Positions 44,801-57,926 of a stretch of 64,000 nucleotides of DNA are shown here, piece by piece; position 1 is the stretch's first letter, and each line of letters starts with the position of its first letter. The notes beneath the pieces were generated by a model, which made no database searches, had not been told where the DNA came from, and saw only the letters and a program-made list of their open reading frames with translations. The stretch is from Argentina anserina (lineage: Eukaryota; Streptophyta; Magnoliopsida; Rosales; Rosaceae). The stretch covers positions 22,444,001 through 22,508,000 of the forward strand of contig NC_065876.1 of assembly GCF_933775445.1 (NCBI RefSeq). The letters run 5' to 3'. Both the position numbers and the translations under genes were made by a program.

Positions 44801-46348
44801 ATGGTCCAGGAATGGTTCATGTTAGAAGCTGCATCCGAGTTTGATTTGGTACCATCGGGAGGAGAACCAAGGGTCTTTCTTGGTAGTGTCACAGTGCAAC
44901 CCACATTGATCACGAGGATCATACAGGGTCAGGCGCAGGATAGACACTCACGAGCTAAGTTGGCGGATCTTGTAGTTGATACGCTTGATGAGTGTCCTTC
45001 AGAGTGGAGAGTTGGACCCGATGGAGGGTTGAGGTTTGGGGCAAGGTTGTGTGTCCCAGATTGTGATGATCTTCGGGAGGAGGTTCTTCGTACGGCACAT
45101 CGTTCACGCTATACCGTCCATCCAGGGAACACCAAGATGTACAAGGATCTATGCAGACAATTCTGGTGGAACGGTATGAAGAAAGACGTAGCAGAGTTTG
45201 TATCGAAGTGCCTTACATGTCAGCAAGTGAAAGCAGAACATCAACGACCAGCTGGCATGTTGAAACCACTGACTATTCCTCTTTGGAAGTGGGAGCAGAT
45301 ATCTATGGATTTTGTGACCGGGTTGCCTAGATCGAAGAAGGGTCACGATGCCATATGGGTGATTGTCGATCGATTGACAAAGTCAGCTCATTTTCTCCCA
45401 GTGTCGATGAAGTACTCCGTGGACGTGCTTGGGAAACTATATGTGGATGAGGTAGTGAGACTTCATGGTGCTCCAGTCTCTATTGTTTCCGATAGAGATG
45501 CACGTTTCACTTCGAAGTTCTGGGGTGGTTTGCAGAAGGCGATGGGCACTACCTTGGATATGAGTACAGCTTTCCACCCTCAGACGGATGGACAGACAGA
45601 GAGGGTGAATCAGGTGATGGAAGACATGTTGAGAGCATGTGTGTTGGACTTCAAGGGTAGCTGGGAAGATCATTTGAGATTGATTGAGTTTGCCTACAAC
45701 AACAGCTACCATTCTAGCATCGGCATGGCACCTTATGAGGCACTTTATGGTAGACCATGTCGATCTCCGATCTGTTGGGCCGAAGTTGGTGATGAGGCAC
45801 TGATGGGTCCAGAGGTGGTTCAGGAAACCACGGAGAAGATCTCGATCATTCGAGATAGAATCCGGACCGCTCAGAGTAGACAGAAGAGCTATGCAGACTT
45901 GAAGAGGAGACATGTGGAATTTGAGGTCGGTGATCATGTGTTCTTGAAAGTTTCACCTATGAGAGGTGTAGTGAGATTCGGCAAGAAAGGAAAGTTGGCA
46001 CCGAGGTACGTTGGGCCCTTTGAGATACTTGAGAAGGTGGGCGAACTAGCTTATCGACTAGCCTTGCCTACTAGCATGTCAGGTGTACACAACGTCTTCC
46101 ACATTTCCATGCTGAGGAAGTATGTACCAGATGAGTCACATGTGATTGATCATAGCACCATTGAGGTGAAGGAAAATGCTACATTTGTTGTCGAACCGGT
46201 TCGTATTTTGGATAGATCTACAAAGAAGCTTCGGAGGAAAGACGTGGAGCTAGTCAAGGTATTGTGGAGTCACCATGATGAGGGTGATGCATCTTGGGAG
46301 CTAGAGTCAGATATGATGACCAGATATCCACAGTTGTTTGTTGAGTGA
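41867..46348 (+). CDS. Ty3/gypsy Gag-Pol polyprotein with chromodomain (unit 1)
   Basis: An intact frame of 1493 residues from ATG (MNGDKGRG). The track upstream to 41852 is open but lacks an ATG. Gag starts with two Arg/Gly-rich modules, each ending [11 protein letters not shown] (about residues 4-60), followed by a retrotransposon gag domain (about 85-250) and two CCHC knuckles ([14 protein letters not shown] and [14 protein letters not shown], about 310-350). Protease has LFDTGAS (about 394). Reverse transcriptase (about 580-760) has [11 protein letters not shown] and FVDD (about 712). RNase H (about 855-970) has YSDAS. Integrase has an HHCC zinc finger (about 1080-1120) and a D,D-E core (about 1146, 1208, 1244). 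A chromodomain closes the protein (about 1440-1490). No lesion is seen, so the unit may be autonomous. Confidence 0.95.
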   Translation: MNGDKGRGRARGRGRGRTTGRVRNVENLYEGAAPQVEQVGRGRGRATGRVRNVENLYEEAAPQEEQDEPAPAVRDDGRVLKLIKDISALSAPTFHGGLDHMVADHWIEGMEAYFELMECTEIEKRKIATFFLKGDALDWWKSMRQTVDVSTFTWGDFTTIFQEKYFPASVQEDLELEFLALVQGDMTIREYDARFSQLYRYVRPMGATALAQKYLRGLKQEYKTMISVLCLTSREQIFESAMSLEQAEKTRAGDVGNRDAKGKGKAVYTGSEHSGPKDRSWKRPRPHYQAPTRVPPLAIRAAPVRPLAAVRCYGCNEMGHYASACPKQKRGGCHRCGQVGHIARDCTRPLPGRQERPQRQLPAGQARVFAVGQRDTGVEGTLSLFDYLARVLFDTGASHSFIASSVVEMLGLIPTPLGDALCVTSPLGVSLELETICKACPILIGSREFSASLIVIPDHTYDVILGIDWLRPQHAVIDCFDMVVSFHRPGEPVFRYRCLKSDNAMRSGVLAHVESVDQEVTITDIVVVSEFGEVFQEIPGLPPRRVVDFCIDVVPGTAPVSKAPYRMGQNELKELKVQIDELLDQGFIRPSVSPWGAPVLFVKKKDGSLRLCVDYRELNKVTIKNRYPLPRIDDLFDQLKGATVFSKIDLRSGYHQLRVKEEDISKTAFRTRYGHYEFVVMPFGLTNAPAVFMSLMNQVFSPYLDEFVVVFVDDILIYSKTQEEHVVHLRTVLQTLKEARLYAKLEKCEFWKEEVKFLGHVVSKDGVLVDPAKVEAVKNWSRPKNPTEIRSFLGLAGYYRRFIEGFSSIASSLTKLTKKDTPFVWTDACEEAFNKLKTRLTTAPVLTIPSNGGGYVIYSDASLQGLGCVLMQHGGVVAYGSRQLKIHEKNYPTHDLELAAVVFALKIWRHYLYGEKFQLFSDHKSLKYLFSQKELNMRQRRWMELLKDYDFTLEYHPGKANVVADALSRKPRGVVASLMVQEWFMLEAASEFDLVPSGGEPRVFLGSVTVQPTLITRIIQGQAQDRHSRAKLADLVVDTLDECPSEWRVGPDGGLRFGARLCVPDCDDLREEVLRTAHRSRYTVHPGNTKMYKDLCRQFWWNGMKKDVAEFVSKCLTCQQVKAEHQRPAGMLKPLTIPLWKWEQISMDFVTGLPRSKKGHDAIWVIVDRLTKSAHFLPVSMKYSVDVLGKLYVDEVVRLHGAPVSIVSDRDARFTSKFWGGLQKAMGTTLDMSTAFHPQTDGQTERVNQVMEDMLRACVLDFKGSWEDHLRLIEFAYNNSYHSSIGMAPYEALYGRPCRSPICWAEVGDEALMGPEVVQETTEKISIIRDRIRTAQSRQKSYADLKRRHVEFEVGDHVFLKVSPMRGVVRFGKKGKLAPRYVGPFEILEKVGELAYRLALPTSMSGVHNVFHISMLRKYVPDESHVIDHSTIEVKENATFVVEPVRILDRSTKKLRRKDVELVKVLWSHHDEGDASWELESDMMTRYPQLFVE

Positions 46349-46375
46349 GCTTGAATTTCGGGACGAAATTCCTTT

Positions 46376-46388
46376 AAGGGGGGTAGAT
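46376..46388 (+). other. polypurine tract (unit 1)
   Basis: AAGGGGGGTAGAT directly before the TGTAATAACC start of LTR 2; the plus-strand DNA primer of reverse transcription. Confidence 0.85.
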
Positions 46389-49381
46389 TGTAATAACCCC
46401 AATTTTACGAACAATATTAGTTTGATTCGAATTCCATAAAATGTCGAATTTTAATTAGAATGAATGCGTTTGGTTGCGATGTTATTAAACGAGAACGTTT
46501 AATAAGAAAACGTTACGATTTCCGAACGAATTTATCGACTTTTATTTCGTCGCTCGGTTGTGAAAACTTTCTTCACGGAAGTTGTAGAGCTCGTCGATAC
46601 GAGTTTGTGGATATGTGACGCGTTCGAATCGGACGTCGGAGGTAAAAGTTATTAACGTCGGAAGTTAGTTTCCGATTTGGAAACTAGTATAAATAGGTAA
46701 TTATAGGATTAGGGTTTCCTTAATCAGAAACCCTCATCTCACTTCTCTCTCTCTCAACCCGCCGCTCTCCCTTCTCTCTCACTCTCTCGACTTTTTCTTC
46801 CTCTCCCTCACCGATCGCTCTCCCTCTCCCTCACCGATCGCTCTCCCTCTCCCTCACCGATCGCTCTCTTCCTCTCCCTCTCACTGATCACTCTTCCATC
46901 CCCCTCGATCCGAACTCTATCTCTCTCTCTCTCCCTCGCACCCTCCCTCTCCTCACCAACGGCAACTGTGCTCTCCGCCAGTCCCTGCTACCACCTCAAG
47001 CACGCCGTGCCTCTGTCCGCCGCCAAGGAGCCACGACGAAGAGGGAGCACGAAGCTCTTCACCGATCCAAGAGTCCCCGACGGTTTTGGACTCCGAGCTA
47101 GGTAAGGAGACGTTAGATTCATGGTTGTGTTGTTTTTGTGGTGTTTTTGGATGGATTGGGAGATTAGGGATTCGAATTGGAGAGATTGGGGAAGGAAATC
47201 GGGTGAAGGAGGGTGGGAGATACCGCCGCCTAGGGGCGGCGCGTGAGGAGGCTAGGATTGGCCTAGGTGTAATCGGAGACCGTAGGAAGGTAGAGGAGGA
47301 GGAGGGGGAGAGTTTGGGCACGGCGGTGGCGCAACACGCGCCGTGGTGGCGTCGGCGAGTGAGCCCCACGCGCCGCCTGCCGGCGGGTGGCGCGTGTGCC
47401 CCACGCGCCGCCACCTGCGGCGGTGTAAATAGTTTCGACAAGAAGGGTATTTTGGTAATTTACTGTGTAATGGTAAATGTAAAAGTAAATTTTATTTACT
47501 ACGGTAAATGTAATTAATTTTTACCTTCGGTAAATGTAATTATAAATTACTTTCAGTAAATGTAAAAAGTAATTTGTAAAAGGGTAATTTAGTAAATTTT
47601 ATTTACTGAGTTGTATTACATTTAAATCGTACGTATACGTACAGAAATACGTATTAATATTTATACGTACAGAAATACGTATTAATATTTATACGTACAG
47701 AAATACGTATTAATATTTATACGTACAGAAATACGTATTAATATTTATACGTACAGAAATACGTATTAATATTTATACGTAACAGAAATACGTATTAATA
47801 TTTATACGTACAGAAATACGTATTAATATTTATACGTACAGAAATACGTATTAATATTATTACGTACAGAAATACGTATATAGTATTTATACGTACAGAA
47901 GTACGTATTAATTGAGGATTGCACAGTAACCGTGAATAGTGAACCGTGAACAGTAATTTCGTAAAACCGAAAATTGCTGAACAGTAACCGTTTATTACTG
48001 TTTTGGCATTTAAAGGTTTACGAAACGATTCTAAATTCTTTTCTTATTCTTTTTAAGGTGATCGCTAAATCGAGGAAAGGGTTTATTATCGGAAATTGAG
48101 GAATTACGCTCAAGTCAATAAGGTGAGTAAAATCTCACTGAATTACGAATCTACCCTCGTGGTGATTCAACATTTTTGCAAGTGTGTTTATTTAATGAAT
48201 TACAACATGTATATAACTTAGTGGACTACGTATATATAGTATAATGGTAATATATATATATATATATATATAGTTCATTAAATTACATACTGTTATTAAT
48301 TCATTAAAAATAGTCATTTCGGTGACAGAAAAATTGTGCATGTGTGATTTTAATGGTACGATATGATGTGAGATTATCGTACGTAATTTTTCAGGTGTTT
48401 ATGAAATATGACATGTATATGATATAGTGGACTATGTATATATTGTATAAATGGTAAATAAATACGAATATATATAGTTTGCTATATAATATACTGTTAT
48501 GATTTTTATTATGGATATATTGTGAAAGTTTTAAAACGTACAATATGATGAGTGATTATTGTACATGAATTTATCACGGAAAATGTGAAATATTGTGATT
48601 TGTCTTCGGACGTGATGTGTGGTACAATATGATGTGAGATTATTGTACATGTGAGGCAAGTCGGAACCTAGCCTTTGGCCGGGCGAAAGTTACGATACAG
48701 TTAGAGCTCTAGTCTGTCTGCCATAGTACTGCATGGAGGTAACGGGTGGTTATCTGCTCATGGGTACTCAGCTTGTTTTGGATGTTGGGTGGCGGGTGGT
48801 TACCCAACATCAGCGGTATACTAAGTGAGGGGTAACGGATGTGTACCAGCGCTCATTAGTTACCATTTTGTGAAAGTATTAGAGTAACCAGATGGGTTGC
48901 TCGTTTTCTCATGATTTTCATTATACTGTGTTGATGTGGAGTTGTGTCTTTTATGAGACGAGAGTTATTTTAATATTTTACTCATACGAGCTGTAAAGCT
49001 TACCGGGTTTGTGTTGCAATCCCGGTGCACCAATTTCAATGGTGTAGGGGATACTTCCGCAGGTGCTGAGTAGTGGTGATTGAGTGACGACTCCGAAGAC
49101 TCGAAGTCGATCGCATCCAGTCGTGGTGAGGTTCCAGCGTGGATTCTGTGTGTGATTTGGTGTGATTTTATTTGTGAGGTTGTTGTGAGGATTATACAAT
49201 TCCATTTGTTATATGTTGAATTATCATTTGGGTTTGTAATAATCGGCTTGACTGAGTCATATTTTAAACTCAGATGTGATCCGCTGTTACGCTTTAATGA
49301 TTTCGATTTATTTGAGATTATTTGGTGTTTAACGACTTTAGAATTTTGAGTTTTTAAGCTCGAAATTTTGGGGTCGTTACA
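46389..49381 (+). repeat. LTR 2 of the gypsy array, shared middle copy (2993 bp)
   Basis: Serves both as 3' LTR of unit 1 and 5' LTR of unit 2. It is eight bases shorter than LTR 1, wholly from the TA run (11 instead of 15 units). It has ten 28-bp units including the variant with an extra A (CGTAACAG), as in LTR 1. It has G at 48079, where LTR 1 has T. Confidence 0.95.
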
Positions 49382-49383
49382 GT

Positions 49384-49396
49384 TGGTATCAGAGCC
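49384..49396 (+). other. primer-binding site, initiator tRNA-Met (unit 2)
   Basis: TGGTATCAGAGCC two bases after LTR 2, as in unit 1. Confidence 0.9.
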
Positions 49397-49664
49397 TAAA
49401 TGCGTATTTGGCGATTATCAATACCATCCAGGAGCGATGATCCGACTGCAGGCGGGCTCCCATCACATGCTCCTCGGTATTGATATGTCGTCGGGTACGC
49501 GAGAGTGTTAGGAGCCATACCTCACGGTTTGGTCCTCTAGGGAGTATTGTGATGATACTTCGATGATTCATCTGTTTTGGAATGTCAAGTTATAATCTTT
49601 GGATCTGTTTTGGCTGAGTTCGAGATTTCTTGAGTATTGACTAAGTGTATTGTTTTTGAAGGTG

Positions 49665-52600
49665 ATGAACGGTGACAAGGGCCGAGGACGGGCGAGAGGC
49701 CGAGGTCGAGGTAGGACCACAGGCCGAGTCCGCAACGTGGAGAACCTTTATGAGGGGGCTGCTCCACAGGTAGAGCAGGTAGGCCGAGGTCGAGGTAGGG
49801 CCACAGGTCGAGTCCGCAACGTGGAGAACCTCTATGAGGAGGCTGCTCCGCAGGAGGAGCAGGATGAGCCAGCTCTTGCGGTTAGAGATGACGGTCGAGT
49901 GTTGAAGCTGATCAAGGATATTAGTGCACTGTCAGCTCCGACATTTCATGGGGGACTAGATCACATGGTAGCTGACCATTGGATCGAGGGTATGGAGGCT
50001 TATTTTGAGTTGATGGAGTGCACAGAGATTGAGAAGAGAAAGATAGCTACATTCTTTCTCAAGGGTGATGCTCTAGATTGGTGGAAGAGCATGAGACAGA
50101 CTGTGGATGTGTCTACATTCACATGGGGAGATTTCACCACCATATTCCAAGAGAAGTATTTTCCAGCCTCAGTACAGGAGGACTTAGAGTTGGAGTTTCT
50201 GGCATTGGTGCAGGGAGACATGACCATTAGAGAGTATGATGCTCGATTCTCGCAACTGTATCGGTATGTCAGGCCTATGGGTGCGACTGCTTTAGCTCAG
50301 AAGTATCTACGTGGGCTGAAACAAGAGTACAAGACCATGATATCAGTCCTTTGCCTGACTTCACGGGAGCAGATATTTGAGAGTGCTATGAGTTTGGAGC
50401 AAGCAGAGAAGACTCGAGCAGGTGATGTGGGGAACAGAGATGCGAAGGGGAAAGGCAAGGCAGTCTATACAGGCAGCGAGCACTCAGGACCGAAGGATAG
50501 GTCATGGAAGAGGCCAAGACCCCACTATCAGGCCCCGACAAGGGTACCACCCTTAGCTATCAGGGCAGCACCAGTCAGACCATTAGCAGCAGTGAGGTGT
50601 TATGGCTGCAATGAGATGGGACATTACGCCTCAGCATGTCCGAAACAGAAGAGAGGAGGGTGCCACCGGTGCGGGCAGGTGGGGCACATAGCTCGAGATT
50701 GTACCCGACCACTTCCGGGTAGACAGGAACGGCCACAGAGACAGCTACCAGCAGGCCAAGCTAGAGTGTTCGCAGTGGGTCAGCGAGACACAGGAGTGGA
50801 AGGTACATTATCACTTTTTGACTACCTTGCTAGAGTGTTGTTTGATACGGGAGCATCGCATTCATTCATTGCTAGTTCGGTAGTGGAGATGCTAGGATTG
50901 ATTCCTACACCTCTCGGGGACGCCTTATGTGTCACTTCACCCCTTGGAGTGTCACTTGAGTTAGAGACAATCTGCAAAGCTTGTCCTATATTGATTGGGA
51001 GTAGAGAGTTCTCTGCTTCGTTGATTGTGATTCCGGACCACACTTATGATGTGATCTTGGGGATTGATTGGTTGAGACCACAGCATGCTGTGATTGATTG
51101 TTTCGACATGGTAGTGTCCTTTCATAGACCTGGAGAGCCAGTGTTTCGTTATCGTTGCCTCAAGTCCGACAACGCCATGAGATCAGGAGTTTTGGCACAT
51201 GTGGAGTCAGTGGATCAGGAAGTGACTATCACAGACATTGTGGTAGTATCGGAGTTTGGTGAAGTGTTCCAAGAGATACCGGGGCTACCTCCTCGAAGAG
51301 TGGTAGATTTCTGCATTGATGTAGTACCCGGTACAGCACCTGTGTCAAAGGCGCCATATAGAATGGGGCAGAATGAACTTAAGGAGCTGAAGGTGCAGAT
51401 CGATGAGCTATTAGACCAAGGGTTCATTAGACCTAGTGTTTCACCTTGGGGAGCACCTGTTTTGTTCGTGAAGAAGAAAGATGGTTCTCTGCGGTTATGT
51501 GTGGACTACAGAGAACTGAACAAGGTGACCATCAAGAATAGGTATCCATTACCTAGGATTGATGACTTGTTCGATCAGCTCAAGGGTGCCACAGTGTTCT
51601 CTAAGATTGATTTGAGATCCGGTTATCATCAACTCAGAGTGAAGGAAGAAGATATATCGAAGACAGCCTTCAGGACCCGGTATGGACATTATGAGTTTGT
51701 CGTCATGCCATTTGGTCTAACGAATGCACCAGCTGTCTTTATGAGTTTGATGAACCAAGTATTTAGCCCGTACTTGGATGAGTTTGTTGTGGTGTTTGTG
51801 GATGACATTCTGATATACTCCAAGACACAAGAAGAACATGTGGTGCATCTGAGAACAGTGTTGCAGACCTTGAAAGAGGCGAGACTGTATGCCAAGCTAG
51901 AGAAGTGTGAGTTCTGGAAAGAAGAGGTCAAATTCCTTGGTCATGTTGTCTCAAAAGATGGAGTACTAGTGGACCCAGCAAAGGTAGAGGCAGTGAAGAA
52001 TTGGAGTCGTCCAAAGAACCCTACAGAGATACGTAGTTTCCTCGGGTTGGCAGGTTACTACAGGAGGTTTATCGAGGGGTTTTCTAGTATCGCATCTTCA
52101 TTGACCAAGTTGACTAAGAAAGATACTCCGTTTGTGTGGACGGATGCATGTGAGGAAGCATTCAACAAACTAAAGACTAGACTGACCACAGCTCCAGTGT
52201 TGACGATTCCCTCTAATGGTGGTGGCTATGTCATTTACAGTGATGCTTCACTCCAGGGTTTGGGTTGTGTGTTGATGCAGCATGGAGGAGTCGTTGCATA
52301 TGGCTCGAGACAGTTGAAGATTCATGAGAAGAATTATCCGACACACGACCTAGAGCTTGCGGCAGTTGTATTTGCCCTGAAGATTTGGAGACATTACTTG
52401 TATGGTGAGAAATTTCAACTCTTTTCGGATCATAAGAGTTTGAAGTACTTGTTCTCACAGAAGGAGCTGAATATGAGGCAGAGGAGGTGGATGGAACTCC
52501 TCAAGGACTATGACTTCACATTAGAGTACCACCCGGGGAAGGCAAATGTGGTGGCGGATGCCTTGAGCAGAAAACCGAGAGGCGTGGTAGCTTCGCTTAT

Positions 52601-54146
52601 GGTCCAGGAATGGTTCATGTTAGAAGCTGCATCCGAGTTTGATTTGGTACCATCGGGAGGAGAACCAAGGGTCTTTCTTGGTAGTGTCACAGTGCAACCC
52701 ACATTGATCACGAGGATCATACAGGGTCAGGCGCAGGATAGACACTCACGAGCTAAGTTGGCGGATCTTGTAGTTGATACGCTTGATGAGTGTCCTTCAG
52801 AGTGGAGAGTTGGACCCGATGGAGGGTTGAGGTTTGGGGCAAGGTTGTGTGTCCCAGATTATGATGATCTTCGGGAGGAGGTTCTTCGTACGGCACATCG
52901 TTCACGCTATACCGTCCATCCAGGGAACACCAAGATGTACAAGGATCTATGCAGACAATTCTGGTGGAACGGTATGAAGAAAGACGTAGCAGAGTTTGTA
53001 TCGAAGTGCCTTACATGTCAGCAAGTGAAAGCAGAACATCAACGACCAGCTGGCATGTTGAAACCACTGACTATTCCTCTTTGGAAGTGGGAGCAGATAT
53101 CTATGGATTTTGTGACCGGGTTGCCTAGATCGAAGAAGGGTCACGATGCCATATGGGTGATTGTCGATCGATTGACAAAGTCAGCTCATTTTCTCCCAGT
53201 GTCGATGAAGTACTCCGTGGACGTGCTTGGGAAACTATATGTGGATGAGGTAGTGAGACTTCATGGTGCTCCAGTCTCTATTGTTTCCGATAGAGATGCA
53301 CGTTTCACTTCGAAGTTCTGGGGTGGTTTGCAGAAGGCGATGGGCACTACCTTGGATATGAGTACAGCTTTCCACCCTCAGACGGATGGACAGACAGAGA
53401 GGGTGAATCAGGTGATGGAAGACATGTTGAGAGCATGTGTGTTGGACTTCAAGGGTAGCTGGGAAGATCATTTGAGATTGATTGAGTTTGCCTACAACAA
53501 CAGCTACCATTCTAGCATCGGCATGGCACCTTATGAGGCACTTTATGGTAGACCATGTCGATCTCCGATCTGTTGGGCCGAAGTTGGTGATGAGGCACTG
53601 ATGGGTCCAGAGGTGGTTCAGGAAACCACGGAGAAGATCTCGATCATTCGAGATAGAATCCGGACCGCTCAGAGTAGACAGAAGAGCTATGCAGACTTGA
53701 AGAGGAGACATGTGGAATTTGAGGTCGGTGATCATGTGTTCTTGAAAGTTTCACCTATGAGAGGTGTAGTGAGATTCGGCAAGAAAGGAAAGTTGGCACC
53801 GAGGTACGTTGGGCCCTTTGAGATACTTGAGAAGGTGGGCGAACTAGCTTATCGACTAGCCTTGCCTACTAGCATGTCAGGTGTACACAACGTCTTCCAC
53901 ATTTCCATGCTGAGGAAGTATGTACCAGATGAGTCACATGTGATTGATCATAGCACCATTGAGGTGAAGGAAAATGCTACATTTGTTGTCGAACCGGTTC
54001 GTATTTTGGATAGATCTACAAAGAAGCTTCGGAGGAAAGACGTGGAGCTAGTCAAGGTATTGTGGAGTCACCATGATGAGGGTGATGCATCTTGGGAGCT
54101 AGAGTCAGATATGATGACCAGATATCCACAGTTGTTTGTTGAGTGA
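49665..54146 (+). CDS. Ty3/gypsy Gag-Pol polyprotein with chromodomain (unit 2)
   Basis: Same length and domain order as the unit 1 protein; all catalytic motifs (LFDTGAS, FVDD, YSDAS, HHCC, D-D-E, chromodomain) are present. By eye it differs from unit 1 at two residues: Pro to Leu after QDEPA (about residue 66) and Cys to Tyr in CVPDxDDL just before the integrase zinc finger. No stop or frameshift. It may be translated from its own LTR 2 promoter. Confidence 0.95.
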   Translation: MNGDKGRGRARGRGRGRTTGRVRNVENLYEGAAPQVEQVGRGRGRATGRVRNVENLYEEAAPQEEQDEPALAVRDDGRVLKLIKDISALSAPTFHGGLDHMVADHWIEGMEAYFELMECTEIEKRKIATFFLKGDALDWWKSMRQTVDVSTFTWGDFTTIFQEKYFPASVQEDLELEFLALVQGDMTIREYDARFSQLYRYVRPMGATALAQKYLRGLKQEYKTMISVLCLTSREQIFESAMSLEQAEKTRAGDVGNRDAKGKGKAVYTGSEHSGPKDRSWKRPRPHYQAPTRVPPLAIRAAPVRPLAAVRCYGCNEMGHYASACPKQKRGGCHRCGQVGHIARDCTRPLPGRQERPQRQLPAGQARVFAVGQRDTGVEGTLSLFDYLARVLFDTGASHSFIASSVVEMLGLIPTPLGDALCVTSPLGVSLELETICKACPILIGSREFSASLIVIPDHTYDVILGIDWLRPQHAVIDCFDMVVSFHRPGEPVFRYRCLKSDNAMRSGVLAHVESVDQEVTITDIVVVSEFGEVFQEIPGLPPRRVVDFCIDVVPGTAPVSKAPYRMGQNELKELKVQIDELLDQGFIRPSVSPWGAPVLFVKKKDGSLRLCVDYRELNKVTIKNRYPLPRIDDLFDQLKGATVFSKIDLRSGYHQLRVKEEDISKTAFRTRYGHYEFVVMPFGLTNAPAVFMSLMNQVFSPYLDEFVVVFVDDILIYSKTQEEHVVHLRTVLQTLKEARLYAKLEKCEFWKEEVKFLGHVVSKDGVLVDPAKVEAVKNWSRPKNPTEIRSFLGLAGYYRRFIEGFSSIASSLTKLTKKDTPFVWTDACEEAFNKLKTRLTTAPVLTIPSNGGGYVIYSDASLQGLGCVLMQHGGVVAYGSRQLKIHEKNYPTHDLELAAVVFALKIWRHYLYGEKFQLFSDHKSLKYLFSQKELNMRQRRWMELLKDYDFTLEYHPGKANVVADALSRKPRGVVASLMVQEWFMLEAASEFDLVPSGGEPRVFLGSVTVQPTLITRIIQGQAQDRHSRAKLADLVVDTLDECPSEWRVGPDGGLRFGARLCVPDYDDLREEVLRTAHRSRYTVHPGNTKMYKDLCRQFWWNGMKKDVAEFVSKCLTCQQVKAEHQRPAGMLKPLTIPLWKWEQISMDFVTGLPRSKKGHDAIWVIVDRLTKSAHFLPVSMKYSVDVLGKLYVDEVVRLHGAPVSIVSDRDARFTSKFWGGLQKAMGTTLDMSTAFHPQTDGQTERVNQVMEDMLRACVLDFKGSWEDHLRLIEFAYNNSYHSSIGMAPYEALYGRPCRSPICWAEVGDEALMGPEVVQETTEKISIIRDRIRTAQSRQKSYADLKRRHVEFEVGDHVFLKVSPMRGVVRFGKKGKLAPRYVGPFEILEKVGELAYRLALPTSMSGVHNVFHISMLRKYVPDESHVIDHSTIEVKENATFVVEPVRILDRSTKKLRRKDVELVKVLWSHHDEGDASWELESDMMTRYPQLFVE

Positions 54147-54173
54147 GCTTGAATTTCGGGACGAAATTCCTTT

Positions 54174-54186
54174 AAGGGGGGTAGAT
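54174..54186 (+). other. polypurine tract (unit 2)
   Basis: AAGGGGGGTAGAT directly before LTR 3. Confidence 0.85.
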
Positions 54187-57153
54187 TGTAATAACCCCAA
54201 TTTTACGAACAATATTAGTTTGATTCGAATTCCATAAAATGTCGAATTTTAATTAGAATGAATGCGTTTGGTTGCGATGTTATTAAACGAGAACGTTTAA
54301 TAAGAAAACGTTACGATTTCCGAACGAATTTATCGACTTTTATTTCGTCGCTCGGTTGTGAAAACTTTCTTCACGGAAGTTGTAGAGCTCGTCGATACGA
54401 GTTTGTGGATATGTGACGCGTTCGAATCGGACGTCGGAGGTAAAAGTTATTAACGTCGGAAGTTAGTTTCCGATTTGGAAACTAGTATAAATAGGTAATT
54501 ATAGGATTAGGGTTTCCTTAATCAGAAACCCTCATCTCACTTCTCTCTCTCTCAACCCGCCGCTCTCCCTTCTCTCTCACTCTCTCGACTTTTTCTTCCT
54601 CTCCCTCACCGATCGCTCTCCCTCTCCCTCACCGATCGCTCTCCCTCTCCCTCACCGATCGCTCTCTTCCTCTCCCTCTCACTGATCACTCTTCCATCCC
54701 CCTCGATCCGAACTCTATCTCTCTCTCTCTCCCTCGCACCCTCCCTCTCCTCACCAACGGCAACTGTGCTCTCCGCCAGTCCCTGCTACCACCTCAAGCA
54801 CGCCGTGCCTCTGTCCGCCGCCAAGGAGCCACGACGAAGAGGGAGCACGAAGCTCTTCACCGATCCAAGAGTCCCCGACGGTTTTGGACTCCGAGCTAGG
54901 TAAGGAGACGTTAGATTCATGGTTGTGTTGTTTTTGTGGTGTTTTTGGATGGATTGGGAGATTAGGGATTCGAATTGGAGAGATTGGGGAAGGAAATCGG
55001 GTGAAGGAGGGTGGGAGATACCGCCGCCTAGGGGCGGCGCGTGAGGAGGCTAGGATTGGCCTAGGTGTAATCGGAGACCGTAGGAAGGTAGAGGAGGAGG
55101 AGGGGGAGAGTTTGGGCACGGCGGTGGCGCAACACGCGCCGTGGTGGCGTCGGCGAGTGAGCCCCACGCGCCGCCTGCCGGCGGGTGGCGCGTGTGCCCC
55201 ACGCGCCGCCACCTGCGGCGGTGTAAATAGTTTCGACAAGAAGGGTATTTTGGTAATTTACTGTGTAATGGTAAATGTAAAAGTAAATTTTATTTACTAC
55301 GGTAAATGTAATTAATTTTTACCTTCGGTAATGTAATTATAAATTACTTTCAGTAAATGTAAAAAGTAATTTGTAAAAGGGTAATTTAGTAAATTTTATT
55401 TACTGAGTTGTATTACATTTAAATCGTATGTATACGTACAGAAATACGTATTAATATTTATACGTACAGAAATACGTATTAATATTTATACGTACAGAAA
55501 TACGTATTAATATTTATACGTACAGAAATACGTATTAATATTTATACGTACAGAAATACGTATTAATATTTATACGTACAGAAATACGTATTAATATTTA
55601 TACGTACAGAAATACGTATTAATATTATTACGTACAGAAATACGTATATAGTATTTATACGTACAGAAGTACGTATTAATTGAGGATTGCACAGTAACCG
55701 TGAATAGTGAACCGTGAACAGTAATTTCGTAAAACCGAAAATTGCTGAACAGTAACCGTTTATTACTGTTTTGGCATTTAAAGGTTTACGAAACGATTCT
55801 AAATTCTTTTCTTATTCTTTTTAAGGTGATCGCTAAATCGAGGAAAGGGTTTATTATCGGAAATTGAGGAATTACGCTCAAGTCAATAAGGTGAGTAAAA
55901 TCTCACTGAATTACGAATCTACCCTCGTGGTGATTCAACATTTTTGCAAGTGTGTTTATTTAATGAATTACAACATGTATATAACTTAGTGGACTACGTA
56001 TATATAGTATAATGGTAATATATATATATATATATATATATATAGTTCATTAAATTACATACTGTTATTAATTCATTAAAAATAGTCATTTCGGTGACAG
56101 AAAAATTGTGCATGTGTGATTTTAATGGTACGATATGATGTGAGATTATCGTACGTAATTTTTCAGGTGTTTATGAAATATGACATGTATATGATATAGT
56201 GGACTATGTATATATTGTATAAATGGTAAATAAATACGAATATATATAGTTTGCTATATAATATACTGTTATGATTTTTATTATGGATATATTGTGAAAG
56301 TTTTAAAACGTACAATATGATGAGTGATTATTGTACATGAATTTATCACGGAAAATGTGAAATATTGTGATTTGTCTTCGGACGTGATGTGTGGTACAAT
56401 ATGATGTGAGATTATTGTACATGTGAGGCAAGTCGGAACCTAGCCTTTGGCCGGGCGAAAGTTACGATACAGTTAGAGCTCTAGTCTGTCTGCCATAGTA
56501 CTGCATGGAGGTAACGGGTGGTTATCTGCTCATGGGTACTCAGCTTGTTTTGGATGTTGGGTGGCGGGTGGTTACCCAACATCAGCGGTATACTAAGTGA
56601 GGGGTAACGGATGTGTACCAGCGCTCATTAGTTACCATTTTGTGAAAGTATTAGAGTAACCAGATGGGTTGCTCGTTTTCTCATGATTTTCATTATACTG
56701 TGTTGATGTGGAGTTGTGTCTTTTATGAGACGAGAGTTATTTTAATATTTTACTCATACGAGCTGTAAAGCTTACCGGGTTTGTGTTGCAATCCCGGTGC
56801 ACCAATTTCAATGGTGTAGGGGATACTTCCGCAGGTGCTGAGTAGTGGTGATTGAGTGACGACTCCGAAGACTCGAAGTCGATCGCATCCAGTCGTGGTG
56901 AGGTTCCAGCGTGGATTCTGTGTGTGATTTGGTGTGATTTTATTTGTGAGGTTGTTGTGAGGATTATACAATTCCATTTGTTATATGTTGAATTATCATT
57001 TGGGTTTGTAATAATCGGCTTGACTGAGTCATATTTTAAACTCAGATGTGATCCGCTGTTACGCTTTAATGATTTCGATTTATTTGAGATTATTTGGTGT
57101 TTAACGACTTTAGAATTTTGAGTTTTTAAGCTCGAAATTTTGGGGTCGTTACA
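54187..57153 (+). repeat. LTR 3 of the gypsy array (2967 bp)
   Basis: 34 bases shorter than LTR 1, all accounted for: one 28-bp unit fewer (nine), no extra A in the array, one A lost at GGTAATG (about 55329) and two TA units fewer (13). It has T where the others have C in CGTATGTATACG (about 55429) and G at 55847 as in LTR 2. Ends GTTACA followed by ATGGT. Confidence 0.95.
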
Positions 57154-57158
57154 ATGGT
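57154..57158. repeat. target site duplication of the gypsy array, right
   Basis: ATGGT, identical to 38578-38582. Confidence 0.9.
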
Positions 57159-57638
57159 ACCTTGTTAGCTTGACTAAGACCCCAACTCTTGCACGCTCAA
57201 TTTCAGAAGATAATAAAATTGAGGCAAACAAATTAAGAAGCGTAATATCTCGCATCGCGGCACTCCTTTGAGCATTTCAATCGAACATCTTGAGTACACC
57301 ACGACCAATTTAAGATAACATATACAGTTACATTGGTACTTGCCAGGCTAATCTCCACTGTAGCTAGCTGGCCGGAAAACTTTTCCAGACTTATACAAGT
57401 GGCGCTTCTGGTGTTGGGGCGATAACATATGTCATAAATACCCTCTAGAGAACTACATGAATCTGAAGGAGAGTCAAGGGCATAAAGGTCATTTAGACTT
57501 GTGTCTTGATGAGCAAGACTGAAGAAACACGCAGAGCAGCAACGGTCACTAATTCACTGCGTTAATGTACGTCTTTATATTGATCGGAACACCCACTTCA
57601 CTTCGATTCACTCTCTCACTAGTTTAGAATTCCCCTTC

Positions 57639-57642
<4 letters not shown>
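57159..57642. other. spacer and promoter region
   Basis: No gene; the right part (about 57540-57642) is the likely promoter of the small gene starting at 57927, but no confident TATA box was found. Confidence 0.45.

Positions 57643-57684
<42 letters not shown>
57643..57684. repeat. (CT)n microsatellite in a 5' leader
   Basis: About 21 CT units, followed by more CT-rich text up to 57720. It lies in the likely 5' UTR or core promoter of the next gene, as is common in plants. Confidence 0.95.
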
Positions 57685-57687
<3 letters not shown>

Positions 57688-57926
57688 CCACCGCTTTGCA
57701 GTTTCTCTCTCCTCTCTCAACGCCCAATCTCTAGTCTGCCGTCGAATCCTTCCATTCTCCGGCGAAGCTGAAACCCTAATTCCGGTGTGGGGCTGGTCCT
57801 CTGTGATTTCCCAACATTCAATTCAGAGTTGGGACGGAACCCATATCTAGGGCAAATACTGGGTCTGTTTTTCGAAAGAGGATTGCTCTGTTTTTCGAAA
57901 GGAGATTGCTCTGTTTTTGAAAGAGG

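Larger units (their letters stand above)
38583..57153 (+). mobile_element. tandem Ty3/gypsy chromovirus array (LTR-int-LTR-int-LTR)
   Basis: Three LTRs (38583-41583, 46389-49381, 54187-57153) alternate with two internal regions of exactly 4805 bp (41584-46388 and 49382-54186). Each internal region has a primer site, one intact polyprotein gene and a polypurine tract. The C-terminal chromodomain, gene order (protease, RT, RNase H, integrase, chromodomain) and 3-kb LTRs fit the Tekay/Del clade of chromoviruses. Only the outer ends carry the ATGGT duplication; there is none at the middle LTR. The near-identity of all parts marks a very recent event. A false duplication in assembly is the main alternative. 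Confidence 0.93.

Noticed and set aside
42202..45937. Minus-strand frames across the gypsy polyprotein (and their copies at 50000-53735)
   Set aside because: Shadows of the coding strand; no start context, no domain.
38583..57153. CRISPR-like array from the regularly spaced 28-bp units
   Set aside because: Units are directly adjacent without unique spacers and lie in a plant LTR.
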